The position numbers and the translations under genes were made by a program. The notes beneath the pieces are model-generated. The model did no database searches, had not been told where the DNA came from, and worked only from the letters and a program-made list of their open reading frames with translations. Source: Streptomyces noursei (GTDB lineage: Bacteria > Actinomycetota > Actinomycetes > Streptomycetales > Streptomycetaceae). From it: a stretch of DNA of 64,000 nt. This document shows, one piece after another, positions 33,082-42,432 of the stretch. Where the stretch lies: the NCBI RefSeq assembly GCF_016917755.1, contig NZ_CP070326.1:1550001-1614000 (forward strand). Direction: 5' to 3'. How positions within the stretch are numbered: position 1 is the stretch's first letter; each line of letters opens with the position of its first letter.

Positions 33082-34326
33082 ATGTCCGTCAACATCACTC
33101 CGGGTCAGCACGGCGGCTTCTCCGAAACCGGGCTGCGCAGGGTGCGCGACGTGTTGGCGCGGCACGTGGAGTCCGGAAAGATTCCCGGACTCGTCGCCCT
33201 GGTCAGTCGGGGCGGTCACGCGCACGTCGAAGCGATCGGCACGATGCGCCACGGCGGCGGGGCACCCATGCGCCGGGACACGATCTTCCGGATGGCCTCG
33301 ACAACCAAGCCGGTCACGATGGCGGCGGCGATGGTCCTGCTGGACGAGTGCCGGCTGCGCCTGGACGACCTGGTCGAGCCGTGGCTGCCCGAACTCGCCG
33401 ATCGCCAAGTGCTCAAGCGGGTCGACGGCCCGCTTGAGGACACCGTCCCGGCGCGGCGGCCGATCACCGTACGGGACCTGGTGACCTCCACCTTCGGCCT
33501 GGGCATGGATCTGACGGCGCTGGGCACCCCGATCATGGACGCGGTCTTCGAGCGGGGCATCTTCAGCCAGAGCGCGACGGCGGTGGCCGCGCCGGACGAG
33601 TGGATGCGCCAACTGGCCACGCTGCCGCTGATGCACCAGCCCGGAGAGCACTGGCAGTACCAGATCAGCAACGACCTGCTCGGTGTCCTCATCGCCCGGG
33701 TCACCGGCCAGTCGTTCGACACGTTCCTGCACGAGCGGATCTTCGGCCCGCTGGGCATGAAGGACACCGGCTTCCACGTGCCCGCCGGCAAGATCGACCG
33801 GCTGCCCCCCTGCTACACACCCAACCCGCAGACCGGGGAGTTCACCGTGTGGGACGAGGCGGTGGGCGGGCAGTACAGCACGCCTCCGGCGTTCCCGTCA
33901 GGCGGCGGCGGTCTGGTCTCCACCGTCGACGACTACCACGCCTACTTCCGCATGCTGCTCAACGGCGGGATACACGAGGGCGAACGCATCCTGTCCCGGC
34001 CCGCCGTGGAACTGATGACCACCAACTGCCTCACCCCCGAACAGAACGCCGCCCGCAACGACCTGGCCCGCAACAACGTCCACATCTCCTTCGGCCAAGG
34101 ACAGCACGGCGGTTGGGGCTACGGCATGGCGGTACGCACCTACCGCGGCGACTACGCCCCCATCGGCCAGTTCGGCTGGGACGGCGGCACCGGCACCACC
34201 GTCTACGCCGACCCGCACAACGGGCTCGTCGGCGTCCTCCTCACCCAGGTCGGGCTGTCCCTCCCCGCCCCGGCACAACTCATCCACGACTTCTGGACCA
34301 CGCTCTACCAGGCCATCGACGACTGA
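33082..34326 (+). CDS. Serine hydrolase (beta-lactamase fold, S12-like)
   Basis: 414 residues. The nucleophile motif is S73-T-T-K76 (RMASTTKPVT), the Tyr lies in QYQISNDLLG, and a late GQHGGWGYG segment with the third motif is near 350. The domain HGRM-like region before the nucleophile (IPGLVALVSRGG) is typical of class C beta-lactamase relatives and esterases such as EstB. No signal peptide is present. ATG 33082 has AAGGAG 9 bp upstream. It follows the DUF4097 gene after a heptamer array and is probably co-transcribed. It is unlikely to be a true beta-lactamase since it should be cytoplasmic. Confidence 0.9.
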   Translation: MSVNITPGQHGGFSETGLRRVRDVLARHVESGKIPGLVALVSRGGHAHVEAIGTMRHGGGAPMRRDTIFRMASTTKPVTMAAAMVLLDECRLRLDDLVEPWLPELADRQVLKRVDGPLEDTVPARRPITVRDLVTSTFGLGMDLTALGTPIMDAVFERGIFSQSATAVAAPDEWMRQLATLPLMHQPGEHWQYQISNDLLGVLIARVTGQSFDTFLHERIFGPLGMKDTGFHVPAGKIDRLPPCYTPNPQTGEFTVWDEAVGGQYSTPPAFPSGGGGLVSTVDDYHAYFRMLLNGGIHEGERILSRPAVELMTTNCLTPEQNAARNDLARNNVHISFGQGQHGGWGYGMAVRTYRGDYAPIGQFGWDGGTGTTVYADPHNGLVGVLLTQVGLSLPAPAQLIHDFWTTLYQAIDD

Positions 34327-34541
34327 CGCACAAGGGGAGGCCAGCGACACCGCCGGACGACGCCGTGCCTCTGCCGCGCGGTCTGAGCCCGACGCGTTCC
34401 TGAGCGCGCGGCGTCAGCCCGCCACCGCGCGAGCGCGTATCGGTGGGATGACCGATGTGCGCTGGTGGGGGCGTGGTTCATAGTCCTCGGGAGATCGTTC
34501 GCGGGTGGCCGCGGTGCGCCCGGTTTTTGAAAGGACCTTCC

Positions 34542-36254
34542 ATGGACGCGTACGCAGATCTGGTGTTTCTCGACGGACGGGTGGTCACGGTCGATGCGGA
34601 ATTCTCCATCGCCTCGGCACTTGCGGTAACCGGCGGGACCATCACTGCCGTTGGCGGGCGGGACGACGTCGCGCCGCTCGTCGGGCCCGACACCCGCGTC
34701 GTCGACCTGCACGGAGCGACCCTGCTTCCCGGCATCAACGATTCCCATCTGCACGGATGCGCCTTCGGCATGTCGACGCCACCGCTCTCGGTCGACCTCA
34801 GCCATCCCGCCGTGTCCTCCCTCGCGGACGTGGCCGAGGGGGTACGGGAGGCCGTCGGGCTGGTCCCGGTCGGGCAGTGGATCACGGGGCACGGCTGGGA
34901 CACCGGCTACCTCGACGAGTGCGTCTCCGACCCGTCACGGCTGCCCTCGCGGCACGACCTCGACGCCGTCAGCCCCGACCACCCCGTCGTCCTGTACTCC
35001 TTCTCCGGTCATGCCACCTGGGTCAACTCCAAGGCGCTGGAACTGATCGGGATCGACCGGCACTCCGTCGCGCCGCCCGGCGGGGCCATCGTCGTGGACG
35101 AGGCCGGTGAGCCGACCGGGCTCCTCCACGAAGGGGCCCAGGCCCTCGTCCAGCACGCACTGCCGCCGCTGAGCCGGCAGGAGCGGACCGACGCGATCAG
35201 GTCGACCCTCGCCACGCTCGCCCGGCTCGGCGTGACCAGCTTCACCGAGCCCGGGCTCGGCCCCGGCGGCGACGGCATCATGCGCGGCGCACTCGGCGCG
35301 CAGACCCTCGACGTCTACCGCGAGCTGCTGGCCGACGGCGAACTGACCGCCCGCGTCGGCGTCCTGCTCCTACCCACCGGAATGGCCAGTACCGCCGAGG
35401 AGTTCGCCCGCGCCCTCGCCACCCTCACCGCCGCAGGCGAGGCCGCGGACACCGACCCGGGCCGCCTGACGATCCACGGGGTCAAGATCTTCGCCGACGG
35501 CATCGTCCCCAACAAGACGGCCTGGATGAACGAGCCGTACATCGGCGGCGGCTGCGGATCCCTGTGCGTCGGCGGCGAGACCGACAGCGAGAAGATCGCC
35601 GAGATCGACGCCATCATCCAGCACGCCCACGCCGCCGGGCACCAGATGGGCGTCCACGTCACCGGAGACCGGGCCATCGACACCGTCACGGACGCCTTCG
35701 CCGCGGCCATGGCCCGACACCCGCGGCCCGACGCCCGCCACTACGTCATCCACGGCGACTTCCTCACCGCCCACAGCATGAAGGTGCTGGCCGCGCACGG
35801 CTTCGGCGTCAACATGAACCCCACCATCAAATGGACCGTCGCCGACATGGAGGAGGAGTTCGTCGGCGCCGAACGGGCCGCGTACGCATGGCCCTACCGC
35901 GCTGCCCTCGACGCCGGCGTGCGCGTCGCAAGCGGGTCCGACGCCCCCGTCACCTCCCCGGACTGGCGCCAGGGCGTCGCCACCATGGTGCTGCGCGAGT
36001 CGAAGGCCGCCGGCCGGGTCAGCGGCCCCGAGCAGCGCATCGGCCTGGCCGAGGCGCTCCGTACGTACACGATCGACGCGGCCTGGCAGGACTTCGCCGA
36101 CGACTGGAAGGGTTCCCTGGAGCCGGGCAAGGTCGCCGACCTCTGTGTCCTCGACGGGGACCTGCTCACGGCCGACCCGCACGACATCCCGACGATGCCG
36201 GTCGTCCTGACCGTCCTCGACGGGCAGGTCGTGCACGACGCCCTCCGCAACTGA
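34542..36254 (+). CDS. YtcJ-like metal-dependent amidohydrolase
   Basis: 570 residues of the Amidohydro_3 family. Metal ligands are visible in DSHLHG (HxH), HGVKIFADG (carboxylated-Lys region), HVTGDRAIDTV and HGDF, and the catalytic Asp in SGSDAPV. The N-terminal DLVFLDGRVVTVDAEF and C-terminal KVADLCVLDGDLL strands form the small beta-sandwich around the barrel. Substrates of this family are mostly unknown amides or N-acyl compounds. ATG 34542 has AAAGGA 6 bp upstream. A LuxR regulator follows 50 bp later on the same strand. Confidence 0.92.
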   Translation: MDAYADLVFLDGRVVTVDAEFSIASALAVTGGTITAVGGRDDVAPLVGPDTRVVDLHGATLLPGINDSHLHGCAFGMSTPPLSVDLSHPAVSSLADVAEGVREAVGLVPVGQWITGHGWDTGYLDECVSDPSRLPSRHDLDAVSPDHPVVLYSFSGHATWVNSKALELIGIDRHSVAPPGGAIVVDEAGEPTGLLHEGAQALVQHALPPLSRQERTDAIRSTLATLARLGVTSFTEPGLGPGGDGIMRGALGAQTLDVYRELLADGELTARVGVLLLPTGMASTAEEFARALATLTAAGEAADTDPGRLTIHGVKIFADGIVPNKTAWMNEPYIGGGCGSLCVGGETDSEKIAEIDAIIQHAHAAGHQMGVHVTGDRAIDTVTDAFAAAMARHPRPDARHYVIHGDFLTAHSMKVLAAHGFGVNMNPTIKWTVADMEEEFVGAERAAYAWPYRAALDAGVRVASGSDAPVTSPDWRQGVATMVLRESKAAGRVSGPEQRIGLAEALRTYTIDAAWQDFADDWKGSLEPGKVADLCVLDGDLLTADPHDIPTMPVVLTVLDGQVVHDALRN

Positions 36255-36304
36255 CCTGACCCGTCGCGATTGACGCATTCCTGGCGCATGATCATCCTTG
36301 GGGG

Positions 36305-37075
36305 GTGGCAGCGCAGCGGAGCACGGCGGACATCCTGGACGCGGCCGTCCACGTCCGCGAGGCCGCCCGAAGCGCCACGAGCGGCACCACCGGGCTCGAC
36401 GCGGTCCTGGCGGCGCTGTCGGAGGTGATGGAGTACGACCACGCCTCCCTGGCCCGATGGGATCCGCTGGGCCGGCGCCACACCACCCTGGCCGGAAGCT
36501 ACCCGGACGAGGCCACCGCCTACATCGAGACCCGCCTCCACCACGACCCGGTGTTCGCCGTGCTCCACAGCCCGGCCCGAGGCGGTCTCTGGCTCAGGGA
36601 CGTCCCCTGTCACCTCCTGGCGGCATCGCCGGGCTTCCAGGAGGTGCTCTCTCCCCTGGGCATCGAGGACGGCGTGGCCCAGTGCCTGTTCAGCGCCGAC
36701 GGCCGGTACGTCGGCATGCTCAACGTCAGCACCCGCCGACCACGGCGCACGCCCGACCCGGCGCGCGCCGTGGTCACCCTTCTTACTGAGGCCCTCGCCG
36801 CGGCCGTCGCGCAAGGAGGCCCGCCGCGCGAGGAGGCCACCGCGACCGACCCCGCAGCGGACGCGCGGCGACCTGGTGGGCTCTCGCCGCGGGAGGTCCA
36901 GGTGCTGGCCGAACTGACCACAGGGCGCACCAACAGAGAGATCGCCGAGCGGCTGTGTATCGCGCCGCGCACCGTGGGGACCCACATCGAGCACATCCTC
37001 GCCAAGCTGGACCTCCCCAACCGCGCGGCCGCCGCCGCCCGAGCCGCCGCCTGGGGAATCGCCCCCTCCTGCTGA
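36305..37075 (+). CDS. LuxR-family transcriptional regulator with GAF-like sensor
   Basis: 256 residues. An N-terminal GAF/PAS-like ligand domain (about 25-165, EVMEYDHASLARWDPLGRRH) is joined by an acidic linker to a LuxR HTH (LSPREVQVLAELTTGRTNRE, APRTVGTHIEHILAKLDLPN). It lacks a receiver domain, so it is a one-component regulator. GTG 36305 has a G-run just upstream. It lies 50 bp after the amidohydrolase gene in the same orientation and may be co-transcribed with it; a target cannot be named. Confidence 0.88.
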   Translation: MAAQRSTADILDAAVHVREAARSATSGTTGLDAVLAALSEVMEYDHASLARWDPLGRRHTTLAGSYPDEATAYIETRLHHDPVFAVLHSPARGGLWLRDVPCHLLAASPGFQEVLSPLGIEDGVAQCLFSADGRYVGMLNVSTRRPRRTPDPARAVVTLLTEALAAAVAQGGPPREEATATDPAADARRPGGLSPREVQVLAELTTGRTNREIAERLCIAPRTVGTHIEHILAKLDLPNRAAAAARAAAWGIAPSC

Positions 37076-37583
37076 CGCGAGCCCCGCGGCGCAAGACGCC
37101 TGGACCGCGGGCGTGCCGCTGCTGCCGCACCAGTTGGCGTGCTGCCTCGCCGAAGCCGCTCGCACGGGCCGATCCGCACGGACGACGGGTGCGGGCGTAG
37201 CCGCGGACAGGACCTCGCTGGCGTTGTGACCGGAAACGATCTGCAGCGCGAACACCCCCTGGAAACTTCGGATTTCGTTGCCGATCGGGGGTTGTAGGCA
37301 GGTTTTCTTCGTGCCACGCTCCCCCACATCGCGACACCGAGATCCACCGCCTGCCCAATGGCCGAACACGACGGCGTCGCGGTCGCACCCTCCGGCGACG
37401 TCCGCTTCGGCGAGCGGGCCCGCCAGGTCCTCTCCGCGCAACTGAAGGACGTGCCGCGGGAGTACCAAGCGCAGGACATGGAGCTGCTGGCGCAGCAGTT
37501 GCTCGGTCTTCGCGAAAGGTTGCGTGCTGCTCGACCGGAGACCGGCACGCGTTGCGGCGTGCCGGAGACGAAGGAGGTCACCC
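37076..37583. other. Gap with a protein-like open segment
   Basis: 508 bp without an assignable gene. From an ATG at 37358 the plus strand reads MAEHDGVAVAPSGDVRFGER, then ARQVLSAQLKDVPREYQAQD, which looks coding, but this frame has no ribosome-binding site and runs on antisense-like into the next gene. It is possibly a gene scrap. The perfect Shine-Dalgarno of the EamA gene is at 37571-37578. Confidence 0.4.
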
Positions 37584-38489
37584 ATCAGCCAGCTCCACAC
37601 CCGCCGCGCACACACTGTCGCCGCGATCAGCAGAGGACTGGGCGCCATGCCTGCCCCGGCGCTGGTCACGGGCGGCGTGGTCGGCCTGCAGTGCGGAGCC
37701 GCGCTCACCACCCGGCTCTATCCGACCGTGGGGCCGGCGGGAGTGGTGACCCTGCGCCTGTGCATCGCCGCAGTCGTCCTCACCGCACTGTGGCGGCCGG
37801 GACTGCGATGGGACCGTGGCACCCTCGGCATCGCGGCCGCCGCCGGCACCCTGCTCGCCGTCCATCACCTCGGCTACTACGAAGCGGTCGACCGCCTCCC
37901 GCTGGGTGCTGCCACCACCATGGAGTTCCTCGGCCCCTTCGCCGTCGCGCTGTTCGGCTCACGCCGTGCCACCGACCTGCTGTGGGCCGGCCTGGCCGCC
38001 GCCGGCGTCGTGCTGCTCAGCAACTCCGGCATCCCTCTCAACGCCGCGGGACTCGCCTGCGCTTCCCTCGCCGGATGCTGCTGGGGCGGATACATCCTCG
38101 TCGGCAAACGCCTGGCCGAACGCGTCCCCGACGGGCGCGGACTGGCCCTCGCCGTCACCTGGGGATCCCTGCTGAGCCTGCCCTACGGCCTCGCACAAGC
38201 GGGCACCCGGCTCCTGGACCCCGGTACCCTCGCCCTGGCCACCGCCGTCGCCATACTCTCCAGCGTCCTCCCCTACACCTTCCACCTCGAAGCCCTCCGC
38301 CGCCTGCCACCCCGCGTCTTCGGCATCCTCACCAGCCTCGAACCCGCCGTCGGAGCACTCATCGGCCTGCTCCTCCTCGGCCAGCACCTCGCCACCCCGC
38401 AATGGGCCGGGGTGCTCGCCGTCGCCCTCGCCGCCATCGGCGCCACCCGCCCCCCAGGCCGCACCCCCGAGCCGAGCACGGGCCGGTGA
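37584..38489 (+). CDS. EamA/DMT-family transporter
   Basis: About 301 residues with ten predicted helices in two EamA repeats (first from APALVTGGVVGLQCG, second from AAGLACASLAGCCWGGYI); TTMEFLGPFAVALF and RVFGILTSLEPAVGALIGL are typical RhtA-like exporter segments. It probably exports amino acids or small metabolites. Start choice is odd: a perfect AAGGAGGT (37571-37578) lies 5 bp before ATC (37584), which is in frame, whereas the first ATG is 63 bp later (37647, with a weaker GAGGA). Either an ATC start is used, or the real start is 37647. The first helix is intact in both cases. Confidence 0.88.
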   Translation: MSQLHTRRAHTVAAISRGLGAMPAPALVTGGVVGLQCGAALTTRLYPTVGPAGVVTLRLCIAAVVLTALWRPGLRWDRGTLGIAAAAGTLLAVHHLGYYEAVDRLPLGAATTMEFLGPFAVALFGSRRATDLLWAGLAAAGVVLLSNSGIPLNAAGLACASLAGCCWGGYILVGKRLAERVPDGRGLALAVTWGSLLSLPYGLAQAGTRLLDPGTLALATAVAILSSVLPYTFHLEALRRLPPRVFGILTSLEPAVGALIGLLLLGQHLATPQWAGVLAVALAAIGATRPPGRTPEPSTGR

Positions 38490-38587
38490 TCCGCGCCCCG
38501 CACAGCCGCAGCGCGGCGACCGCGCCGGACCGACCGTCGTTCACGCCGAGCAGCAGCGCCGTAGCGACGGCCGCGCGGACCGGGGGA

Positions 38588-39200
38588 CTATCGGGCCCGC
38601 TCCGCGAATGTGGCTTTGCGTCCGGTGCGTGCCGCTTCTCGGATCCGCTCCAGCATGTCGTGTCGCCGGAGGGCGTGCCGGAAGTCGGGAACGCCGTCCT
38701 CGTCCGGCCCAAGGTTCCCCGCGGGTTCTCGATGTGAGCCGACACTTCGCGGAACTCCCCGAGCACCATGGTCAGTGCGTCGACCGAGTGCCCGAAGGGG
38801 ATCGACAGCAGCGTGCCGCCGCTGGTGGCCTCCAGCACGTACGCATGGTTGTCGTCGTAGATGGCGCCGCCGATCCAGCCCGATCCGAGCATGCTGGTCG
38901 ACAGCACCCGCCCCACGTGGCCCTCGGCGACCAGGTCCCGCAGATACCGAAGCGGCGGCGCCGACCGGGCCTGCAGGCCGACGGCCGTCAGCACGTCCCT
39001 GGGTCGGATGAGCTCCAGATGGTGCGGAACCCTCACCGTCACCACCACGAGATCGACTTCCTCGCTGCGGGCCAGCTCCCGTGCACTCCCGAAGGTCAGC
39101 GGCACCGCATACTTCTCGCCGGCCGCACGCGCCGATTCGGCGCTGCTGGCGTTCAGCGCCCGCAACTCGTATCCGTCGAGCCCGGCCAGCGCCGGCACAT
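38588..39200 (-). pseudogene. Gfo/Idh/MocA oxidoreductase with internal deletions
   Basis: Minus-strand remnant of a Gfo/Idh/MocA dehydrogenase. Kept pieces are the end of the Rossmann domain (LARSEEVDLVVVTVRVPHHL), AVGLQARSAPPLRYLRDLVA, the GHVGRVLSTSMLGSGW strand, IPFGHSVDALTMVLGEF, and in another frame the C-terminal HDMLERIREAARTGRK. Missing are the NAD-binding start, the roughly 40 residues with the EKP-type lysine loop between HHLELIRP and TAVGLQ, and about 130 residues before the C-terminus. At least one frameshift is present. It cannot be functional. Confidence 0.8.
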
Positions 39201-39209
39201 GGGCGGTGG

Positions 39210-39772
39210 CCGCCCGCCCGCCGGAGCTGGTGCTTGAGCTGGGTGGACAGCTCGGTGACGGCTGCGTCGGCCGCCGGGGCGACCGGGAAGAGGTTGAGGA
39301 AGCCGTGGATCAGCCCGGCGTAGGTGCGGGCGAAGACGTCGACGCCTGCGTCTTCCAGGGCCTGGGCGTAGGCGTTGCCCTCGTCGTGCAGGGGGTCGTA
39401 CTGGGCGGTTGCGACGATGGCGGGGGCGAGGCCGGCGAAGCTGTCGGCGGGCAGCGGGGAGACTGTGAACGAGCCACGCAGGGCAGGGTCGTGGCCGGCG
39501 TAGAGGTGTTGCAGGTCCAGGACGTCCCGGGTGCCGAGGAAGTAGCCGTTCGCGTTCTCGGCGATCCAGCGGGTGGCGGCCATGCAGTCGTCGTAGGCGG
39601 CGGGGAAGGGGTGCTCCGGCGCCAGCCGGTACTCGACGGCCACGACCACGGCGGTGGCGCCCGTCTGCCGGTTCAGCTCCCGCAGGATCCGCGGGTCGGT
39701 GTCGATGATCCGCGGAAGGGGGTGAGCGTTGACGTGGTCGAGCAGGGCCTCGATCGAGGGGTCCACGGGCAT
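39210..39772 (-). pseudogene. Alpha/beta hydrolase (HSL-like) lacking catalytic motifs
   Basis: ATG 39772 opens a hormone-sensitive-lipase-type hydrolase: TGATAVVVAVEYRLAPEHPF, then AAYDDCMAATRWIAENA. Two in-frame gaps remove the HGGG oxyanion box (between PRIIDTDPRI and LRELNRQTG) and the GDSAGGN nucleophile elbow (between RWIAENA and NGYFLG). The acid (QYDPLHDEG) and base (GLIHGF) segments remain. The frame never stops at its own end but runs on into the neighbouring Gfo/Idh remnant to 38588, giving a 394-codon chimeric ORF. Without the serine it cannot work as an esterase. Confidence 0.8.
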
Positions 39773-39797
39773 GGGGGCAGCCTTTTGGCCGCGGCAT

Positions 39798-39998
39798 CGA
39801 CAGAGGAGAACTGGCCGCCGACACCGACCCTCACCTCACGGTCGAGGCCATCACGGGTCCCCTGCTGGCGCGGGTGTTGCTCACCGGCGAGCCACTGGAA
39901 GAGACCCTGGTCCCGCGCCTGGTCGACCTGGTCCTGGACGGGGCACGCGCGCCTCGCCGTCAAGGCAGGCGCCAGGACAGGCCCGACGGGTCGTGAAA
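39798..39998 (+). pseudogene. TetR-family regulator C-terminal remnant
   Basis: The plus strand reads RGELAADTDPHLTVEAITGP, LLARVLLTGEPLEETL, VPRLVDLVLDGARA and then a basic tail to TGA at 39996-39998. This is the typical last 60 residues of a TetR protein (DTD..LALDLLYGPLYYRLLVTGEPL type). The HTH and most of the ligand domain are absent; upstream is the hydrolase start. It was probably the regulator of the decayed hydrolase. Confidence 0.7.
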
Positions 39999-40133
39999 CG
40001 ACCCCGTGGGACGGCGATGACCGCGGCAGCGCAACAGGCGGGAGAGGGAGCGGCCCGAACTCGCCGCGGCGGAAGACGACTTCGGACTCGCCGTCCTCGT
40101 GAGCCGTGAACTACGAAGACAGCCTCGAAAGGA

Positions 40134-41351
40134 TCACGCGCCCCAGGCGACCGGGAGGCTGTGCACCCCGAAGACATCCGCTGTTTCGGAGTGCAAGTCG
40201 ATCGCCTCGGGCGGTACGTCCAGGCGCAGCGAGGGAAAGCGGTTGACCAGCGCGGGGAAGGCGACCCGCATCACGACGCGGGCCAGTTGCTGGCCCGGGC
40301 ACTGGTGTCTGCCGTGGCCGAAGCCCAGGTGTCCGATGGCCTGCCGCTCGATGTCGAGAGTGTCGGGTTGGGGGAAGCGCCGGGGATCGCGATTGGCGGT
40401 GTGGAGCGAGAGGAGCACCGTGGTACCGGCCGTGATGGTCTGGCCGCCCAGTTCGACGTCCTCCAACGCGGTTCTCATGAAGGTCTTGGCGACGGAGAGA
40501 TACCGCATCAGTTCCTCGACGGCCTTGTCGGCGAGCGCGGGATCGGCGTGCAGCGCAGCCCATTGAACGGGGTGGCTCAGCAGGGCGAAGGTGCCGAACG
40601 CCAGCATGTTCGAGGTGGTGTCGAGCCCGGCTGCCAGCAGAAGGAAACCGGCACCGGTCAGTTCCTCATCGGTCAGGTTGCTTGTGGTCAGGTCGCCCAG
40701 CACATCGCCGGTGGGGTGGGCACGCTTGACGGCCACCAGCTGCGCGATGTACTCCCGAAGCGCGGTGTAGGCGGCCAACTGCTCCTCTGCACTTGCATCC
40801 CCGTTGAAGAGTGTCGCGGACTGTGCCTGGAAGGAGCCTCGGTCCTGGTACGGCACCCCCAGCAGCTCGCAGATCATGATCGCGGGGATGGGCTCGGCGA
40901 ACGCGGTCACCAGGTCCGTCGGCGGCCCGTCCTTCTCCATGGCGTCCAGGTGGTCAGCGGTGACCCGCTCGATGCTCTCCGTGAGCATGCGCATCCGCCG
41001 GACGGTGAACTCGCCGGCCAGCAGCTTCCGGTAACGGGTGTGCTGCGGCTCGTCCATGAAAGTGAACTCGCCTGGTGCCACCGGAGGAACCACGACGTCG
41101 CTGATATCCACGTACGAATCGAGTGTGAGCCCCCTGATGCACATGAACCGCGAGTCGGCCAAGACCGATCGGACGAGGTCGTAGCCAGTGACCAGCCAGC
41201 CCTGGCGGCCGCCGGGCAGGAGGCATCGGCTGATGGGACCGTGCTGGCGCGCACGCGTCAGTTCCTCGGGCGGGTCGAAGGGGCAGCCGGGCTGACGCTC
41301 CACCGACAGCACACTGACGGTGTGTACGGGTTCTGCCCCGTTCGGATCCAT
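40134..41351 (-). CDS. Cytochrome P450
   Basis: 405 residues, the usual size for an actinomycete class I P450. I-helix LLAAGLDTTSN with the acid/Thr pair, ExxR in VEELMRYLSVAK, and the haem loop GFGHGRHQCPGQQLAR with Cys351. Sequence style is of CYP105/107-type enzymes that hydroxylate secondary metabolites or xenobiotics. No ferredoxin gene is adjacent. Three ATGs lie in a row; the third (41351) is chosen because GAGGG sits 6 bp upstream. Its neighbours are decayed, so its pathway is unknown. Confidence 0.94.
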   Translation of the reverse strand: MDPNGAEPVHTVSVLSVERQPGCPFDPPEELTRARQHGPISRCLLPGGRQGWLVTGYDLVRSVLADSRFMCIRGLTLDSYVDISDVVVPPVAPGEFTFMDEPQHTRYRKLLAGEFTVRRMRMLTESIERVTADHLDAMEKDGPPTDLVTAFAEPIPAIMICELLGVPYQDRGSFQAQSATLFNGDASAEEQLAAYTALREYIAQLVAVKRAHPTGDVLGDLTTSNLTDEELTGAGFLLLAAGLDTTSNMLAFGTFALLSHPVQWAALHADPALADKAVEELMRYLSVAKTFMRTALEDVELGGQTITAGTTVLLSLHTANRDPRRFPQPDTLDIERQAIGHLGFGHGRHQCPGQQLARVVMRVAFPALVNRFPSLRLDVPPEAIDLHSETADVFGVHSLPVAWGA

Positions 41352-41749
41352 CATCATCCCTCTGCTGGATGGCATGTACGTTGACTCAACGGCCCGTTGC
41401 CCAGGCACGAGTCCACCTCGGCCCGCACCGCAGACATCCTGCGCCGGCCATCGAGTGCACACGGGGCGCCGAAGAACGGATCGCCGCACATCGAAGCGAT
41501 CAGCGGCAGGCTCATCGTCCACCTCCTCGGTGTCGCCGCGCGAGGCCGGCAGTATCGATGTCAGGACAGCGCAGCGCCAGGGAGGGTCTCACCGATCCGC
41601 TGAACCCTCACCTCTACCGTGGCCGTTCACCGCCTGTGCGGCATCTGACAAACGCCTGAACGAGTGAGCGCGGCCGGTGCCAGGATGGATGTCGCTCCCG
41701 CACCAGTCACCCTGAGCCTCACCTCCCCTGCGGCAAGCGCAGCTCGTGC
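41352..41749. other. Intergenic region upstream of the P450
   Basis: 398 bp with no gene that I can support. It should contain the P450 promoter. Open frames here have low-quality codon use and no start signals. Confidence 0.4.
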
Positions 41750-42262
41750 TCGCCCAGGCCCAGGCCCAGGGCCCAGGCCCAGGCGACGCAGGATGGCGGA
41801 GGTGTGCTGCTCAAGGAGGCGTCGGGCTCGCGGCGGCCGTGGCCGCGGCGCTCCACCCGCGCCACGCCTCATGGCTCTCCCCCCATACCGCATGCCTGGT
41901 CTTCCGCCCCGACGCCATGCCCCTGCACCACCGAGCCCTGCACCGGGCCGCCGGCACGATCGCCGGCATCCTGCTCGCCCTGGGGCTGGCCGCCCTCGCC
42001 CCGCACGGCTGGACGCTCATCGCCCTCGCCATGACGATCGGCGCCCTGGTTCCCGCGCTCACCGACTGGTCGTACACCGGGCACACGGCCATGGCCACCA
42101 TCATCGTGCTGGTCCTCGCGAACCCCACCGCCATCGGCGACCCCCGCGAGAGCGCCGCCCGCCTCGTCGGCACCCTCCTCGCCTGACTGATCGCCCTCCT
42201 CTTCGGACACCTCGTGTGGCCACCGCACTTGCCGCACCTCTTCCTCGCAAGGCGCGGTGCCT
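41750..42262 (+). pseudogene. FUSC-type membrane protein remnant
   Basis: The plus frame carries GVGLAAAVAAALHPRHASWL, then HRAAGTIAGILLALGLAALA, TLIALAMTIGALVPAL and ATIIVLVLANPTAIGD, typical of the aromatic-acid-exporter/FUSC (YccC-like) half. An in-frame TGA (42184-42186) interrupts it, after which LIALLFGHLVWPPHLPHLFL continues in the same frame to a second stop at 42262. The N-terminal helices are missing and the 5' end merges into a CCCAGG repeat. The gene is truncated plus nonsense-broken. Confidence 0.75.
41752..41783. repeat. CCCAGG-type hexamer repeat
   Basis: About five copies of CCCAGG, one with an extra G, at the broken 5' end of the FUSC remnant. Confidence 0.8.
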
Positions 42263-42432
42263 GACCCCACCGGCCGCCGGCCGCCCGTTGGTCGCCGGGG
42301 CCTTCATCGGCAATGGCCCGGTCCCGGCACCGGCATCGTGGTGGCCGCGCACAACGCCCACAGTCGCCTGGCGGCGGTGGAGACGGCGGCAGCCGGCCGG
42401 CCAGGAGCCGCCGCGCAGGGTGATGCCGACGG

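Noticed and set aside
33082..34326. Beta-lactamase resistance gene
   Set aside because: It has the fold but no signal peptide; family members are mostly esterases or peptidases.
35894..37711. 605-codon minus-strand open frame
   Set aside because: Shadow across the amidohydrolase and LuxR genes, without motifs.
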